NCBI RefSeq assembly: GCF_000467105.1
Contig: NZ_BATI01000033.1
Coordinates: 22,699-86,698, forward strand
Source of the DNA: Aquipseudomonas alcaligenes NBRC 14159
GTDB taxonomy: Bacteria > Pseudomonadota > Gammaproteobacteria > Pseudomonadales > Pseudomonadaceae
DNA length: 64,000 bases
Direction: 5' to 3'
Under the pieces are notes generated by a model. The model did no database searches, was not told the origin of the DNA, and saw only the letters and a list, made by a program, of their open reading frames with translations. Within the stretch, counting starts at the first letter, position 1; each line of letters opens with the position of its first letter. Of the stretch, positions 49,338 through 59,853 are shown one piece after another. Position numbers and translations under genes: made by a program.

Positions 49338-50633
49338 ATGACCCATCGCATCGTGATCGTCGGCGGCGGCGCCGGCGGCCTGGAGCTTGCTACCCGCCTG
49401 GGTAGAACCCTGGGCAAGCGCAAACGGGCCAGCATCGTGCTGGTCGATGCCACCCTCACCCATATCTGGAAGCCGCTGCTGCATGAAGTGGCCGCGGGCT
49501 CGCTGAACTCCTCCGAAGATGAGCTGAACTACGTAGCCCAGGGTAAGTGGAACCACTTCGAGTTCCAGCTCGGGCGCATGAGCGGCCTCGACCGCGCGCG
49601 CCAGGTCATCAAGCTGGCCGCCACCCTGGACGAAGACGGCGGCATCCTGCTGCCCGAACGCGAACTGGCCTATGACAGCCTGGTGATCGCCGTCGGCAGC
49701 ACCACCAACGACTTTGGCACGGCCGGCGCGGCCGAGCACTGCATCTTCCTCGACACCCGCGAGCAGGCCGAACGCTTCCATCGCCAACTGCTCAGCCACT
49801 ACCTGCGCGCCCATGCCGGCAAGCGCGACGATGGCCGCATCAGCGTGGCAATCGTCGGCGCCGGCGCCACCGGGGTGGAGCTGGCGGCGGAACTGCACCA
49901 CGCGGCGCATGAACTGGCCTCTTATGGCCTGGATCGCATTCAGCCGCAGAACATGCGCATCACCCTGATCGAGGCCGGTCCGCGCGTACTGCCGGCGCTG
50001 CCCCAGCGCATCAGCGGCCCGGTACACAAAACCCTGGAGAAGCTCGGCGTTACTGTCCTGACCGGCACTGCCGTCAGCCAGGTGACCGCGGATGCGCTGC
50101 TCACCGCCCAGGGCATGGAAGTGCCGGCCAGCCTCAAGGTCTGGGCCGCCGGCATCCGCGCACCGGCCTTCCTGGGACAACTGGACGGCCTGGAAAGCAA
50201 CCGGATAAACCAGTTGCTGGTCCGCCCGACCCTGCAGACCACGCAGGATGACAACATCTTTGCCTTTGGCGACTGCGCGGCCTGCCCACTGGGTGACGGC
50301 GAGCGCACCGTCCCACCACGCGCCCAGGCGGCGCACCAGCAGGCCTCACTGCTGGCCAAGGCACTCAAACTGCGGCTGGACGGCCAGGCACTGCCGGAAT
50401 TCCGCTACCGCGACTATGGCTCGCTGATCTCGCTGTCGCGCTTCTCGGCCGTGGGCAACCTGATGGGTAACCTGATGGGTAGCGTGAAGCTGGAAGGCTG
50501 GCTGGCGCGGATGTTCTACATCTCGCTGTACCGCATGCACCAGATGGCACTGTATGGCCTGCCCCGCACCGCCCTGCTGATGCTCGCCGATCGCCTGGGC
50601 CGCAGCACCGAGCCACGCCTGAAGCTGCACTGA
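49338..50633 (+). CDS. ndh: Type II NADH dehydrogenase (NDH-2)
   Basis: 431 residues; a peripheral, non-proton-pumping NADH:quinone oxidoreductase. FAD motif IVIVGGGAGGLELATRLG at the N-terminus, NADH motif VAIVGAGATGVELAAEL near residue 170, and the quinone-site/FAD motif FAFGDCAACP. The C-terminal amphipathic region (SVKLEGWLARMFYISLYRMH) anchors it to the membrane. It is followed by a GC hairpin and then a bidirectional terminator shared with the tRNA operon. Confidence 0.95.
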   Translation: MTHRIVIVGGGAGGLELATRLGRTLGKRKRASIVLVDATLTHIWKPLLHEVAAGSLNSSEDELNYVAQGKWNHFEFQLGRMSGLDRARQVIKLAATLDEDGGILLPERELAYDSLVIAVGSTTNDFGTAGAAEHCIFLDTREQAERFHRQLLSHYLRAHAGKRDDGRISVAIVGAGATGVELAAELHHAAHELASYGLDRIQPQNMRITLIEAGPRVLPALPQRISGPVHKTLEKLGVTVLTGTAVSQVTADALLTAQGMEVPASLKVWAAGIRAPAFLGQLDGLESNRINQLLVRPTLQTTQDDNIFAFGDCAACPLGDGERTVPPRAQAAHQQASLLAKALKLRLDGQALPEFRYRDYGSLISLSRFSAVGNLMGNLMGSVKLEGWLARMFYISLYRMHQMALYGLPRTALLMLADRLGRSTEPRLKLH

Positions 50634-50640
50634 AGAGGAC

Positions 50641-50660
50641 CGGGGCGGTTCGCCGCCCCG
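50641..50660 (+). other. Stable UUCG-loop hairpin after ndh
   Basis: CGGGGCGG-TTCG-CCGCCCCG, an 8-bp perfect stem with a UUCG tetraloop, 7 bp after the ndh stop. It lacks a T run, so it is probably an mRNA 3' stabilising or processing structure. Confidence 0.6.
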
Positions 50661-50695
50661 TGCCCGGAGGCTTGCCGTCATGAACGGCAGACAAC

Positions 50696-50722
50696 AAAAA
50701 GCCCGCACTAGGCGGGCTTTTT
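50696..50722. terminator. Bidirectional terminator between ndh and the tRNA operon
   Basis: AAAAAGCCCGC/GCGGGCTTTTT stem with a 5-nt loop. It ends ndh transcription on the plus strand and the tRNA-Asn-Pro-Lys transcript on the minus strand. Confidence 0.9.
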
Positions 50723-50732
50723 GTTTCAATGA

Positions 50733-50808
50733 TGGTGGGTCGTGTAGGATTCGAACCTACGACCAATTGGTTAAAAGCCAACTGCTCTACCGACTGAGCT
50801 AACGACCC
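50733..50808 (-). tRNA. tRNA-Lys (anticodon TTT)
   Basis: 76 nt including an encoded CCA. Acceptor GGGTCGT/ACGACCC, D-loop AGCTCAGTCGGTAGAGCA, anticodon loop CTTTTAA and T-arm GTAGGTTCGAATCCTAC all form the cloverleaf. Last gene of the three-tRNA operon. Confidence 0.97.
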
Positions 50809-50813
50809 AAATA

Positions 50814-50890
50814 TGGTCGGGGTAGGGGGATTCGAACTCCCGACATCTTGCTCCCAAAGCAAGCGCGCTACCGGACTGCGCTATACCCCG
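50814..50890 (-). tRNA. tRNA-Pro (anticodon TGG)
   Basis: 77 nt with encoded CCA. Acceptor CGGGGTA/TACCCCG, anticodon loop TTTGGGA, T-arm CGGGAGTTCGAATCCCCC region. The first base C is typical of bacterial tRNA-Pro. Confidence 0.97.
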
Positions 50891-50899
50891 ATTGGAATT

Positions 50900-50975
50900 T
50901 GGCTCCGCGACCTGGACTCGAACCAGGGACCCAATGATTAACAGTCATTTGCTCTACCGACTGAGCTATCGCGGA
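50900..50975 (-). tRNA. tRNA-Asn (anticodon GTT)
   Basis: 76 nt with encoded CCA. Acceptor TCCGCGA/TCGCGGA, D-arm AGCTCAGTCGGTAGAGCA, anticodon loop CTGTTAA, T-arm CCTGGTTCGAGTCCAGG. First gene of the operon, 63 bp downstream of the -10 box. Confidence 0.97.
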
Positions 50976-51037
50976 ACAACTCTATTCCAACCTCTTCAAC
51001 GGCCGGCTTGCGCCGTTTCCCGTATCAGAGGCGCGCC

Positions 51038-51065
51038 ATTTTACGTAGCGGGAAAACTATGTCAA
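51038..51065 (-). promoter_or_regulatory. Sigma-70 promoter of the tRNA operon
   Basis: On the minus strand, TTGACA (51065-51060), a 16-bp spacer and TAAAAT (51043-51038). This near-consensus promoter lies upstream of tRNA-Asn. Confidence 0.8.
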
Positions 51066-51178
51066 GCCTGACAACGACTTATTTGATTCGCACCTTAGTG
51101 CCAGATAAACGGCTAGGATATTGCCTATCAGTCTGACTCGTCTCACATGGCGGCCAACCGCCGCCCCCAGGACTTTGC

Positions 51179-53548
51179 ATGAGCTCACAGGACGCTCCAC
51201 CACCCCACAGCCCCGGCATTGCCAGCCGCGCCATCCAGCCACGCTTCGGCGAACTGGTGCAGGACTGCCGCAAGCTGGTGATGAACAATCTCGCCGAGCA
51301 CCTCTCGGGGCTGTTCACCCAGGTTGATGACACGCTGTTCGACTGCGCGGAAAAAGCCGAGAACAACAAGGTGCAGAGCCTGTTCTTCGACGCCATGCGC
51401 GACGTGCGCAAACTGCGCCCGCAGATCGAGCGCAGCTACCACCAGCGCGTCGCACAGAATTTCGCCGATTTCCTCGACGGCAAGCTCAAGCCCAAGACCA
51501 CCCAGGACGCCCTGGACACCGACAGCCTGACCCTGGTGCAGAACGAGGAGTACGAAGAAAGCCTGCAGGTGACCAACATGGTCAGCAAGGTCAAGGCGCG
51601 CAGCGCTCGTACCCTGTTCGCCCTGGAGCAACGTCTGGCGCTGCTCAACAACGGCCAGAAGCTTGGCGAAGACAGCAATCCCTTCGGCCCGCAGGCCCTG
51701 GCTGAGGCTTTCCATGACGCACTGACGCCGCACCCGCTGCCACTGCGCATCAAGGTGATTCTTTACACGCTGTTCGATCGCCACATCATGCAGGGGCTGG
51801 ACACCCTGTACGAGATGCTCAATCAGCGCCTGATCAATGCCGGCATCCTGCCCAACCTCAAGTTCACCGCCCAGCGTACACCCTCGTCCGCCGCACCGCC
51901 GGCCAAGGCCGCGGCGCCTGCAAGCGAAACAGGAACCTTGGCCGCACCTGCCACCTCGCCGGCGGCCGGCTCGGGCGGTGCAAGCGTGCAAGACAGCGCG
52001 CGCGCGGCAGAAAGACCCATCCACCCGCCAACAGACCTCAGCGCACCACCACCGCAGGATCCCAGCGAGCTGCTCGGCGGCCTGGCCGCGCTGCTCGGCG
52101 AGCGCCGCCAGCAGGACCTCGACGCGCCGCTGCCCGGCGGCACACGCAGTATCGCCAGCTTCGCCCCGCGCACGGCCACCAGCACCTACAGTGCCGGCGA
52201 ACTGCTACAGGCACTGACCCGCCTGCAGCAGCAGTCCGCCAGCACCCTGGCCCAGCGCCTACAGGGGCCGCAGCCGGTCGAGGAACTCAAGGTCAGCCTG
52301 CAGCAACAGCTGGAATCGCTCAGCAGCCTGCCAGGCCAGCAGAAGCTGGCAGATCAGGAAACCGACGTCATCGACCTGGTAGGCATGCTGTTCGACTTCA
52401 TCCTCGACGACGATAACCTGCCGCACGCCTGCAAGACCGCCCTGTCGCACCTGCACACGCCCTATCTGAAGGTGGCGGTACAGGACAAGGCCCTGTTCAC
52501 CCAGCACCACCACCCTGCCCGCCGCCTGCTCAACGCCATGGCCCAGGCCGGCGTGCTGTACGGCGGCGAAGGCGACGAACGCGGCCTGCTGGCGAAGATC
52601 CACTGGGCGGTGGAGCGCGTGATCCACGACTTCAACGGCGACCTGCAGCTGTTCGACAGCCTGCTGGAAGAATTCAACGAGTTCGTCGCCACCCTGCGGC
52701 ACAAGGTCGAACTGCGCGAGCGCCGTGCCGTGGAGGCCGCCAAGGGCCGCGACCGTCTGCTCGGCGCCCGCCAGCAGGCCGTCGCGGTGATCCAGAAGGT
52801 GCTCAGCGAGCGGCAGCTGCCGGGAGTGATCCACAACTTTCTGGAACTGACCTGGGCCGACGTGCTGGTATTCATCCTGCTGCGCCATGGCGAACGCAGT
52901 GCCGAGTGGCACCGCGCCGGCGAAGTCGCCGAGCAGCTGGCCTGGAGCGGTGCGCCGCTGGATGCCGAGGGCCGCACCCGCCTGCAGGGCCTGCGCGTCG
53001 CCCTGCTCGACGAGCTGCGCAAAGGCCTGGAGTTGCTCGGCGGCTACCACGAAGACGGCATCCGTCGTCTGCTGCAGGACATCGTTGCCTGCCAGCACGC
53101 AGTCCAGGCTCAGCAGCCGCAGCTGGCCGCGCAGATCAAGACACAGCTACCGGAAAGCCCGCTGGGCGCCATGCTCGGCGAGGACGCCGCGCTGGCCGAG
53201 CCGATCAAGCGCGACACGCCGCTCTCGGCGCGCACCCAGGCGCTGATCAAGGAGCTGCAGCAGCTGGAGTTCGGCACCTGGTTCGAATTCGTGCAGAACA
53301 AGGAAACCGTCACGCTCAAGCTGTCCTGGTTCAGCCCGACCACGCACAACTACATGTTCGTCGACCACAGCGGCCAGCGGGTCGCGGTCAAGCCGATCCG
53401 CCAGCTGGCCGGCGAAATGGAAAAAGGCCTGGCGCGCATCGTCGCGCCCGAACGTAGCGCCCCGTTGGTGGATCGCGCCCTCAGCGCCATCTACCGGGTT
53501 CTGCAGCGTTTCACCGGACGCGCCCAAGAAGTCGGACAAGGAGCCTGA
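51179..53548 (+). CDS. DUF1631 family protein, paralogue 2
   Basis: 789 residues. It aligns over its length with the 36920-39271 protein: N-terminal FTQVDDTLFDCAEKAENNKV and FFDAMRDVRKLRPQIERSYH, a proline/alanine-rich linker at about 235-305, a helical middle (VIDLVGMLFDFILDDDNLP; HHPARRLLNAMAQAG), and a C-terminal beta region (FGTWFEFVQNKETVTLKLSW; YMFVDHSGQRVAVK). It is followed with no gap (TGAATG) by a PilZ-domain gene, so a link to c-di-GMP signalling is plausible though untested. AGGA lies 8 nt before ATG 51179. No enzymatic motif was recognised. Confidence 0.85.
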   Translation: MSSQDAPPPHSPGIASRAIQPRFGELVQDCRKLVMNNLAEHLSGLFTQVDDTLFDCAEKAENNKVQSLFFDAMRDVRKLRPQIERSYHQRVAQNFADFLDGKLKPKTTQDALDTDSLTLVQNEEYEESLQVTNMVSKVKARSARTLFALEQRLALLNNGQKLGEDSNPFGPQALAEAFHDALTPHPLPLRIKVILYTLFDRHIMQGLDTLYEMLNQRLINAGILPNLKFTAQRTPSSAAPPAKAAAPASETGTLAAPATSPAAGSGGASVQDSARAAERPIHPPTDLSAPPPQDPSELLGGLAALLGERRQQDLDAPLPGGTRSIASFAPRTATSTYSAGELLQALTRLQQQSASTLAQRLQGPQPVEELKVSLQQQLESLSSLPGQQKLADQETDVIDLVGMLFDFILDDDNLPHACKTALSHLHTPYLKVAVQDKALFTQHHHPARRLLNAMAQAGVLYGGEGDERGLLAKIHWAVERVIHDFNGDLQLFDSLLEEFNEFVATLRHKVELRERRAVEAAKGRDRLLGARQQAVAVIQKVLSERQLPGVIHNFLELTWADVLVFILLRHGERSAEWHRAGEVAEQLAWSGAPLDAEGRTRLQGLRVALLDELRKGLELLGGYHEDGIRRLLQDIVACQHAVQAQQPQLAAQIKTQLPESPLGAMLGEDAALAEPIKRDTPLSARTQALIKELQQLEFGTWFEFVQNKETVTLKLSWFSPTTHNYMFVDHSGQRVAVKPIRQLAGEMEKGLARIVAPERSAPLVDRALSAIYRVLQRFTGRAQEVGQGA

Positions 53549-53887
53549 ATGGACGACCGCCGCCAGCACAGCCGCCACACCGCGCAACTGAATATCGAGG
53601 CACTCGACCTGCACAGCGGGCGCAGGCTCGGCAGGGTGGTCGACCTATCCGAGGATGGCTTCATGCTGATCAGCGAGACACCGCCGGAGGCCGACTCGGT
53701 CTGGGAATGTCGCCTGGTGCTGGATCAGCCCCTGGACGGCATTCACGAAATCCGCGTCGGCGCCGATTGCCTGTGGAGCCGCGCCGGCGAGCCCGGCCAC
53801 AGCGGCTGGTGCGGCTTCCACATCATCGATCTCGCCGACGACCAGATCAGCGCCCTGGCCCTGCTGCTGCGCCACTTGCAGGCCTGA
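53549..53887 (+). CDS. PilZ-domain protein (c-di-GMP-binding candidate)
   Basis: 112 residues, one PilZ domain. The two c-di-GMP-binding motifs are recognisable: RRQHSRH (RxxxR) at residues 4-10 and DLSEDGF (D/NxSxxG) near 33-39, and a later GADCLWSR strand. It should bind c-di-GMP and report to a partner; translational coupling to the DUF1631 gene makes that protein the first candidate partner. GGAG lies 7 nt upstream, inside the preceding gene. Confidence 0.9.
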   Translation: MDDRRQHSRHTAQLNIEALDLHSGRRLGRVVDLSEDGFMLISETPPEADSVWECRLVLDQPLDGIHEIRVGADCLWSRAGEPGHSGWCGFHIIDLADDQISALALLLRHLQA

Positions 53888-53892
53888 ATGAA

Positions 53893-53916
53893 AAAGCCCC
53901 GGTTTCCCGGGGCTTT
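53893..53916. terminator. Terminator between the PilZ gene and clpB
   Basis: AAAGCCCCGG/CCGGGGCTTT stem with a TTTC loop, between convergent genes; A and T runs on the flanks suit both directions. Confidence 0.88.
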
Positions 53917-53931
53917 GGCTGAGCAGCGCGA

Positions 53932-56496
<2,565 letters not shown>

Positions 56497-56572
56497 GAAA
56501 TGTGTCCTTCCTCTGTGAGCGGGCCGGAGCGCTGAACTGCTCCCAATAGTGAAGCCCGAAGTTGCTCTCTAG

Positions 56573-56598
56573 ATGAGGACAGTTTTTACCGATTCAAG
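56573..56598 (-). promoter_or_regulatory. Sigma-32 (heat-shock) promoter of clpB
   Basis: On the minus strand CTTGAA (56598-56593), 14-bp spacer, CCTCATCTA starting at 56578. The sigma-32 consensus is CTTGAAA-N11-15-CCCCATNT. It lies between the pgeF stop and the clpB start. Confidence 0.8.
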
Positions 56599-56644
56599 CG
56601 TCGAGCCGTTGATACGGATCAGTCGCGCGCGGATTGCTGCCGTA

Positions 56645-57382
56645 TCAGGGCCGCGCGATCCACACCAGCGAGGCGAAGCGCCCGGTACGGGCGGCACGGC
56701 GGTAGGAGAAGAAACGCGGGTCGCTGAAGGTGTCCAGCCCGCCGCCATACACGGCAGTGACACCGCTGGCGGCCAGGCGGATGCGCGCCAGCGCGTACAG
56801 ATCGGCCATGAACTTACCGGCATTGGCGCTCGGCACAAAAGCACGCTGCGCCTCGGCGTGCACGGCGACGAAGGCCTCACGTACTTCGGCGCCGACCTCG
56901 AAGGACTGCGGACCTATGGCCGGGCCCAGCCAGACCAGCAGCTCGGCAGGCTCGATACCCAGAGCGGCGACGGTATTCTCCAATACGCCGCCGGCCAGCC
57001 CGCGCCAGCCGGCATGCGCCGCCGCCACACGCGTACCGGCGCGGTCGCAGAACAGTGCCGGCAGGCAGTCGGCGGTCAGCACCGCACAGGCGGTGCCCGG
57101 GGTGGCGGACCAGCTGGCATCGGCAGTCGGCACCTGCCAGGGATCGGCCTCGACCACATCAGGACTGTGCACCTGCTTGAGCCAGGCCGGACGGCAACCC
57201 AGGGCATCGACCAGCACCTGGCGATTGGCGGCAACGGCCAAGGGGTCATCCTCGACATGATCACCGAGGTTCAGGCTGTCGAAGGGCGGCAGGCTGACGC
57301 CGCCAGCACGCGTGGTGACGCAGGCACGTACGCTGGCGGGCGCAGGCCAGTCGGGCGTCAGCCAGTCAGACGAAGGATTCAT
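56645..57382 (-). CDS. pgeF: Peptidoglycan editing factor PgeF (YfiH, laccase-domain family)
   Basis: 245 residues of the multicopper polyphenol oxidase/YfiH family. Conserved segments include VTTRAGGVSLPPFDSLNLGDH, LKQVHS, LTADCLPALFCD and AAAHAGWRGLAGG, which carry the zinc/copper-like His-Cys-His ligands. In E. coli PgeF removes L-Ser misincorporated in the peptidoglycan stem. The start overlaps the end of rluD by 17 bp, so the genes are coupled. Confidence 0.93.
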   Translation of the reverse strand: MNPSSDWLTPDWPAPASVRACVTTRAGGVSLPPFDSLNLGDHVEDDPLAVAANRQVLVDALGCRPAWLKQVHSPDVVEADPWQVPTADASWSATPGTACAVLTADCLPALFCDRAGTRVAAAHAGWRGLAGGVLENTVAALGIEPAELLVWLGPAIGPQSFEVGAEVREAFVAVHAEAQRAFVPSANAGKFMADLYALARIRLAASGVTAVYGGGLDTFSDPRFFSYRRAARTGRFASLVWIARP

Positions 57383-58337
57383 TGTCCTGGCGCAGCAGCG
57401 ACAGCAGCCAGACCAGATCCTCGGGCAGCGGCGAGGTCCACTTCATGCGCTGCCCGGTGGCCGGATGCTCCAGCTCGAGGAAGCGCGCGTGCAGGGCCTG
57501 GCGCGGGAATTCCTTGAGCGTCTGCACCAGGGTCGGGCTGGCGGCCGGCGGAATGCGGAAGCGCCCGGCGTACAGCGGATCACCCACCAGCGGGTAGCCG
57601 GCATGGGTCATGTGCACGCGAATCTGGTGGGTACGGCCGGTCTCCAGCTTGACCCGCACATGGGTATGCGAGCGGAAACGCTCCAGCACGCGGTAGTGGG
57701 TGACCGCCGGCTTGCCACCGTCGATCACCGCCATGCGCTGGCGGTTGGCCGAACTGCGGCCGATCGGCGCATCAATGGTGGCGCCGGAGGTGATCACGCC
57801 GATACAGATGCATTCATAGATGCGGCTGACCGAGCGTTTCTGCAGCTGGTCGACCAGCTTGGTCTGCGCCTGCAGGGTCTTGGCCACCACCATCAGGCCG
57901 GTGGTGTCCTTGTCGAGGCGATGGACGATACCGGCGCGCGGCACGTTGATGATATCCGGCACATGGTGCAGCAATGCATTGAGCAGCGTGCCGTCGGCAT
58001 GCCCGGCGGCCGGGTGCACGACCAGCCCGGCCGGCTTGTCGATCACCAGAATGTGCTCGTCTTCGTAGACGATATTCAGCGGGATATCCTGCGCCACCCA
58101 CTCGCCCTGCGCCTCCTGCTCGGCCTGCAGACTCAGCATGGCGCCGCCGTGCACCACGTCCTTGGGCCGCAGCACGGCGTCATCGACGGTCAGGCGGCCC
58201 TCCTTGATCCAGGCGGTCAGACGCGAGCGCGAATACTCGTCGAACAGCTGAGCGGCGACTTGGTCGAGGCGCTGACCACCGAGGTCGGAGGGCACTTCGG
58301 CGGTGAGTTGAATGAGCTGATCGGAATCTTCGGACAT
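57366..58337 (-). CDS. rluD: 23S rRNA pseudouridine synthase RluD
   Basis: 323 residues. An N-terminal S4 RNA-binding domain (QRLDQVAAQLFDEYSRSRLT-like) precedes the catalytic domain with the RluA-family motif HRLDKDTTGLMVVAKT containing the catalytic Asp. It modifies U1911, U1915 and U1917 of helix 69. ATG 58337 is chosen; the open frame far upstream to 59519 is antisense to bamD and is rejected. It is divergent from bamD, the usual arrangement in pseudomonads. Confidence 0.95.
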   Translation of the reverse strand: MSEDSDQLIQLTAEVPSDLGGQRLDQVAAQLFDEYSRSRLTAWIKEGRLTVDDAVLRPKDVVHGGAMLSLQAEQEAQGEWVAQDIPLNIVYEDEHILVIDKPAGLVVHPAAGHADGTLLNALLHHVPDIINVPRAGIVHRLDKDTTGLMVVAKTLQAQTKLVDQLQKRSVSRIYECICIGVITSGATIDAPIGRSSANRQRMAVIDGGKPAVTHYRVLERFRSHTHVRVKLETGRTHQIRVHMTHAGYPLVGDPLYAGRFRIPPAASPTLVQTLKEFPRQALHARFLELEHPATGQRMKWTSPLPEDLVWLLSLLRQDNESFV

Positions 58338-58404
58338 GGGCTGCTGCGGAGGGCGGTGCGGCTTTTGGTTTCGGCGGCACGCTGTGGTTAAATACGGCGT
58401 CTTT

Positions 58405-58424
58405 GCCCCGGCATTTTCCGGGGC
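58405..58424. other. Hairpin in the rluD-bamD intergenic region
   Basis: GCCCCGG/CCGGGGC stem with a 6-nt loop (CATTTT), about 60 bp before bamD. It may be part of the bamD leader or an operator; no known regulator site matches. Confidence 0.4.
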
Positions 58425-58484
58425 GCCCATCATAACAGGACGGTAGAGGCCTAGACAGCCGCCGTCACAGGGACGCAAGCCACC

Positions 58485-59507
58485 ATGCAAGTGAAACACC
58501 TGCTGCTGATCGCCACCCTCGTTCTGACCGCCGCGTGCTCCTCCAACAAACCGGAAGTGGATGAGAACCTGAGCGAGACCGAGCTTTACCAGCAGGCCCA
58601 GGACGACCTCAACAGCAACAGCTATAACAACGCCATCGCCAAGCTGAAGGCCCTGGAGTCGCGCTACCCCTTCGGCCGTTACGCCGAGCAGGCCCAGCTC
58701 GAGCTGATCTACGCCTACTACAAGAATGTCGAGCCGGAGGCCGCCAAGTCCGCCGCCGAGCGCTTCATCCGCCTGCACCCGCAACACGCCAACGTCGACT
58801 ACGCCTACTACCTCAAGGGCCTGGCCTCGTTCGACCAGGACCGCGGCCTGATCGCCCGCTTCCTGCCACTGGACCTGACCAAGCGTGACCCGGGCGCCGC
58901 GCGCGACTCCTACAACGAGTTCGCCCAACTCACCAGCCGCTACCCCAACAGCCGCTACGCACCGGACGCCAAGGCGCGCATGATCTACCTGCGCAACCTG
59001 CTGGCCGCCTATGAGATCCACGCCGGTCGTTATTACCTGACCCGCCAGGCCTATGTGGCCGCCGCCAACCGCGGCCGCTATGTGGTGGAAAACCTCCAGG
59101 AGACGCCCTCCGTTGGTGACGGCCTGGCCCTGATGGTCGAGGCCTACCAGCGCCTGGACCTGGACGACCTGGCCGCCACCAGCCTGGAAACCCTGAAGCT
59201 CAACTACCCGGATCACCCGACTCTGGTCGATGGCCAGTTCGTGCCGGTAGTAGAGGAAGCCGACAACCGTTCCTGGCTGGCCAAAGCCACGCTGGGCCTG
59301 ATCGAATCCGATGCTCCGCTGCCGCCCGGCGAAACCCGCGCCAGCCAGGACGTGATCCGTCAGTACGAAGACGCCAAGGAAGAAATCCCGGACGAGCTGC
59401 AGCCGGAGAACCAGGACGAGGTCGAAGAGGACCTGGAGAGCGAGGCCGAAGGCAATGCCGACGACCGCTCCTGGTTCAGCTACATGACCTTTGGCCTGTT
59501 CGACTGA
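58485..59507 (+). CDS. bamD: Outer-membrane assembly lipoprotein BamD (ComL)
   Basis: 340 residues. Lipoprotein signal with lipobox LTAAC (Cys18), followed by five TPR-like repeats (ETELYQQAQDDLNSNSYNNA; ALESRYPFGRYAEQAQLELI and onward). It is essential in the BAM complex that inserts beta-barrel proteins. The acidic C-terminal extension (about 285-330, EEIPDELQPENQDEVEEDLE) is longer than in E. coli BamD but is seen in Pseudomonas proteins. A strong palindromic terminator follows 15 bp after the stop. Confidence 0.96.
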   Translation: MQVKHLLLIATLVLTAACSSNKPEVDENLSETELYQQAQDDLNSNSYNNAIAKLKALESRYPFGRYAEQAQLELIYAYYKNVEPEAAKSAAERFIRLHPQHANVDYAYYLKGLASFDQDRGLIARFLPLDLTKRDPGAARDSYNEFAQLTSRYPNSRYAPDAKARMIYLRNLLAAYEIHAGRYYLTRQAYVAAANRGRYVVENLQETPSVGDGLALMVEAYQRLDLDDLAATSLETLKLNYPDHPTLVDGQFVPVVEEADNRSWLAKATLGLIESDAPLPPGETRASQDVIRQYEDAKEEIPDELQPENQDEVEEDLESEAEGNADDRSWFSYMTFGLFD

Positions 59508-59522
59508 GCCATGCAGCACTGC

Positions 59523-59550
59523 AAAAAGGGAGGCCTAGGCCTCCCTTTTT
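59523..59550. terminator. Perfect palindromic terminator after bamD
   Basis: A 28-bp perfect palindrome with core GGAGGCCTAGGCCTCC, with A5 and T5 at the ends. It shares the core with the sdaA terminator at 2905-2928. Confidence 0.92.
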
Positions 59551-59628
59551 CATGCCTCTCGCATTAGCTGCTGCGCTGCGCCGATGCACTTGGCTAAACT
59601 GCGCCTTTGCCAACAAGAAGAGCACACC

Positions 59629-59853
59629 ATGTTCCGCCTGCTGTTCTGGATTGCCCTGATCGCCGCCGCTGTCTGGCTGTGGCGGCGCTTCAAGAAACCC
59701 GCCGCCAGCGCCCAGGCCACGCCCAGGGAAGATGCGCCCGCGCCGATGGTGCGGTGCGCCCAATGCGGCGTGCACGTGCCGCGTGACAAGGCGCTGGCGC
59801 AAGGGGCGCAGTGGTTCTGCAGCCAGGCCCATCTGGATCAGGGCAGCCAGTGA
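59629..59853 (+). CDS. Small membrane protein with a zinc-ribbon-like tail (PP0621 family)
   Basis: 74 residues. One N-terminal membrane helix (LLFWIALIAAAVWLW) is followed by a cytoplasmic tail with CAQCGVHVPRDKAL...WFCSQAH, giving three Cys and a His as probable metal ligands. The stop overlaps the GTG start of pilS (GTGA), so translation is coupled to the sensor kinase. The family name is from memory; no function is known. An earlier in-frame ATG (59584) adds no conserved sequence. Confidence 0.82.
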   Translation: MFRLLFWIALIAAAVWLWRRFKKPAASAQATPREDAPAPMVRCAQCGVHVPRDKALAQGAQWFCSQAHLDQGSQ

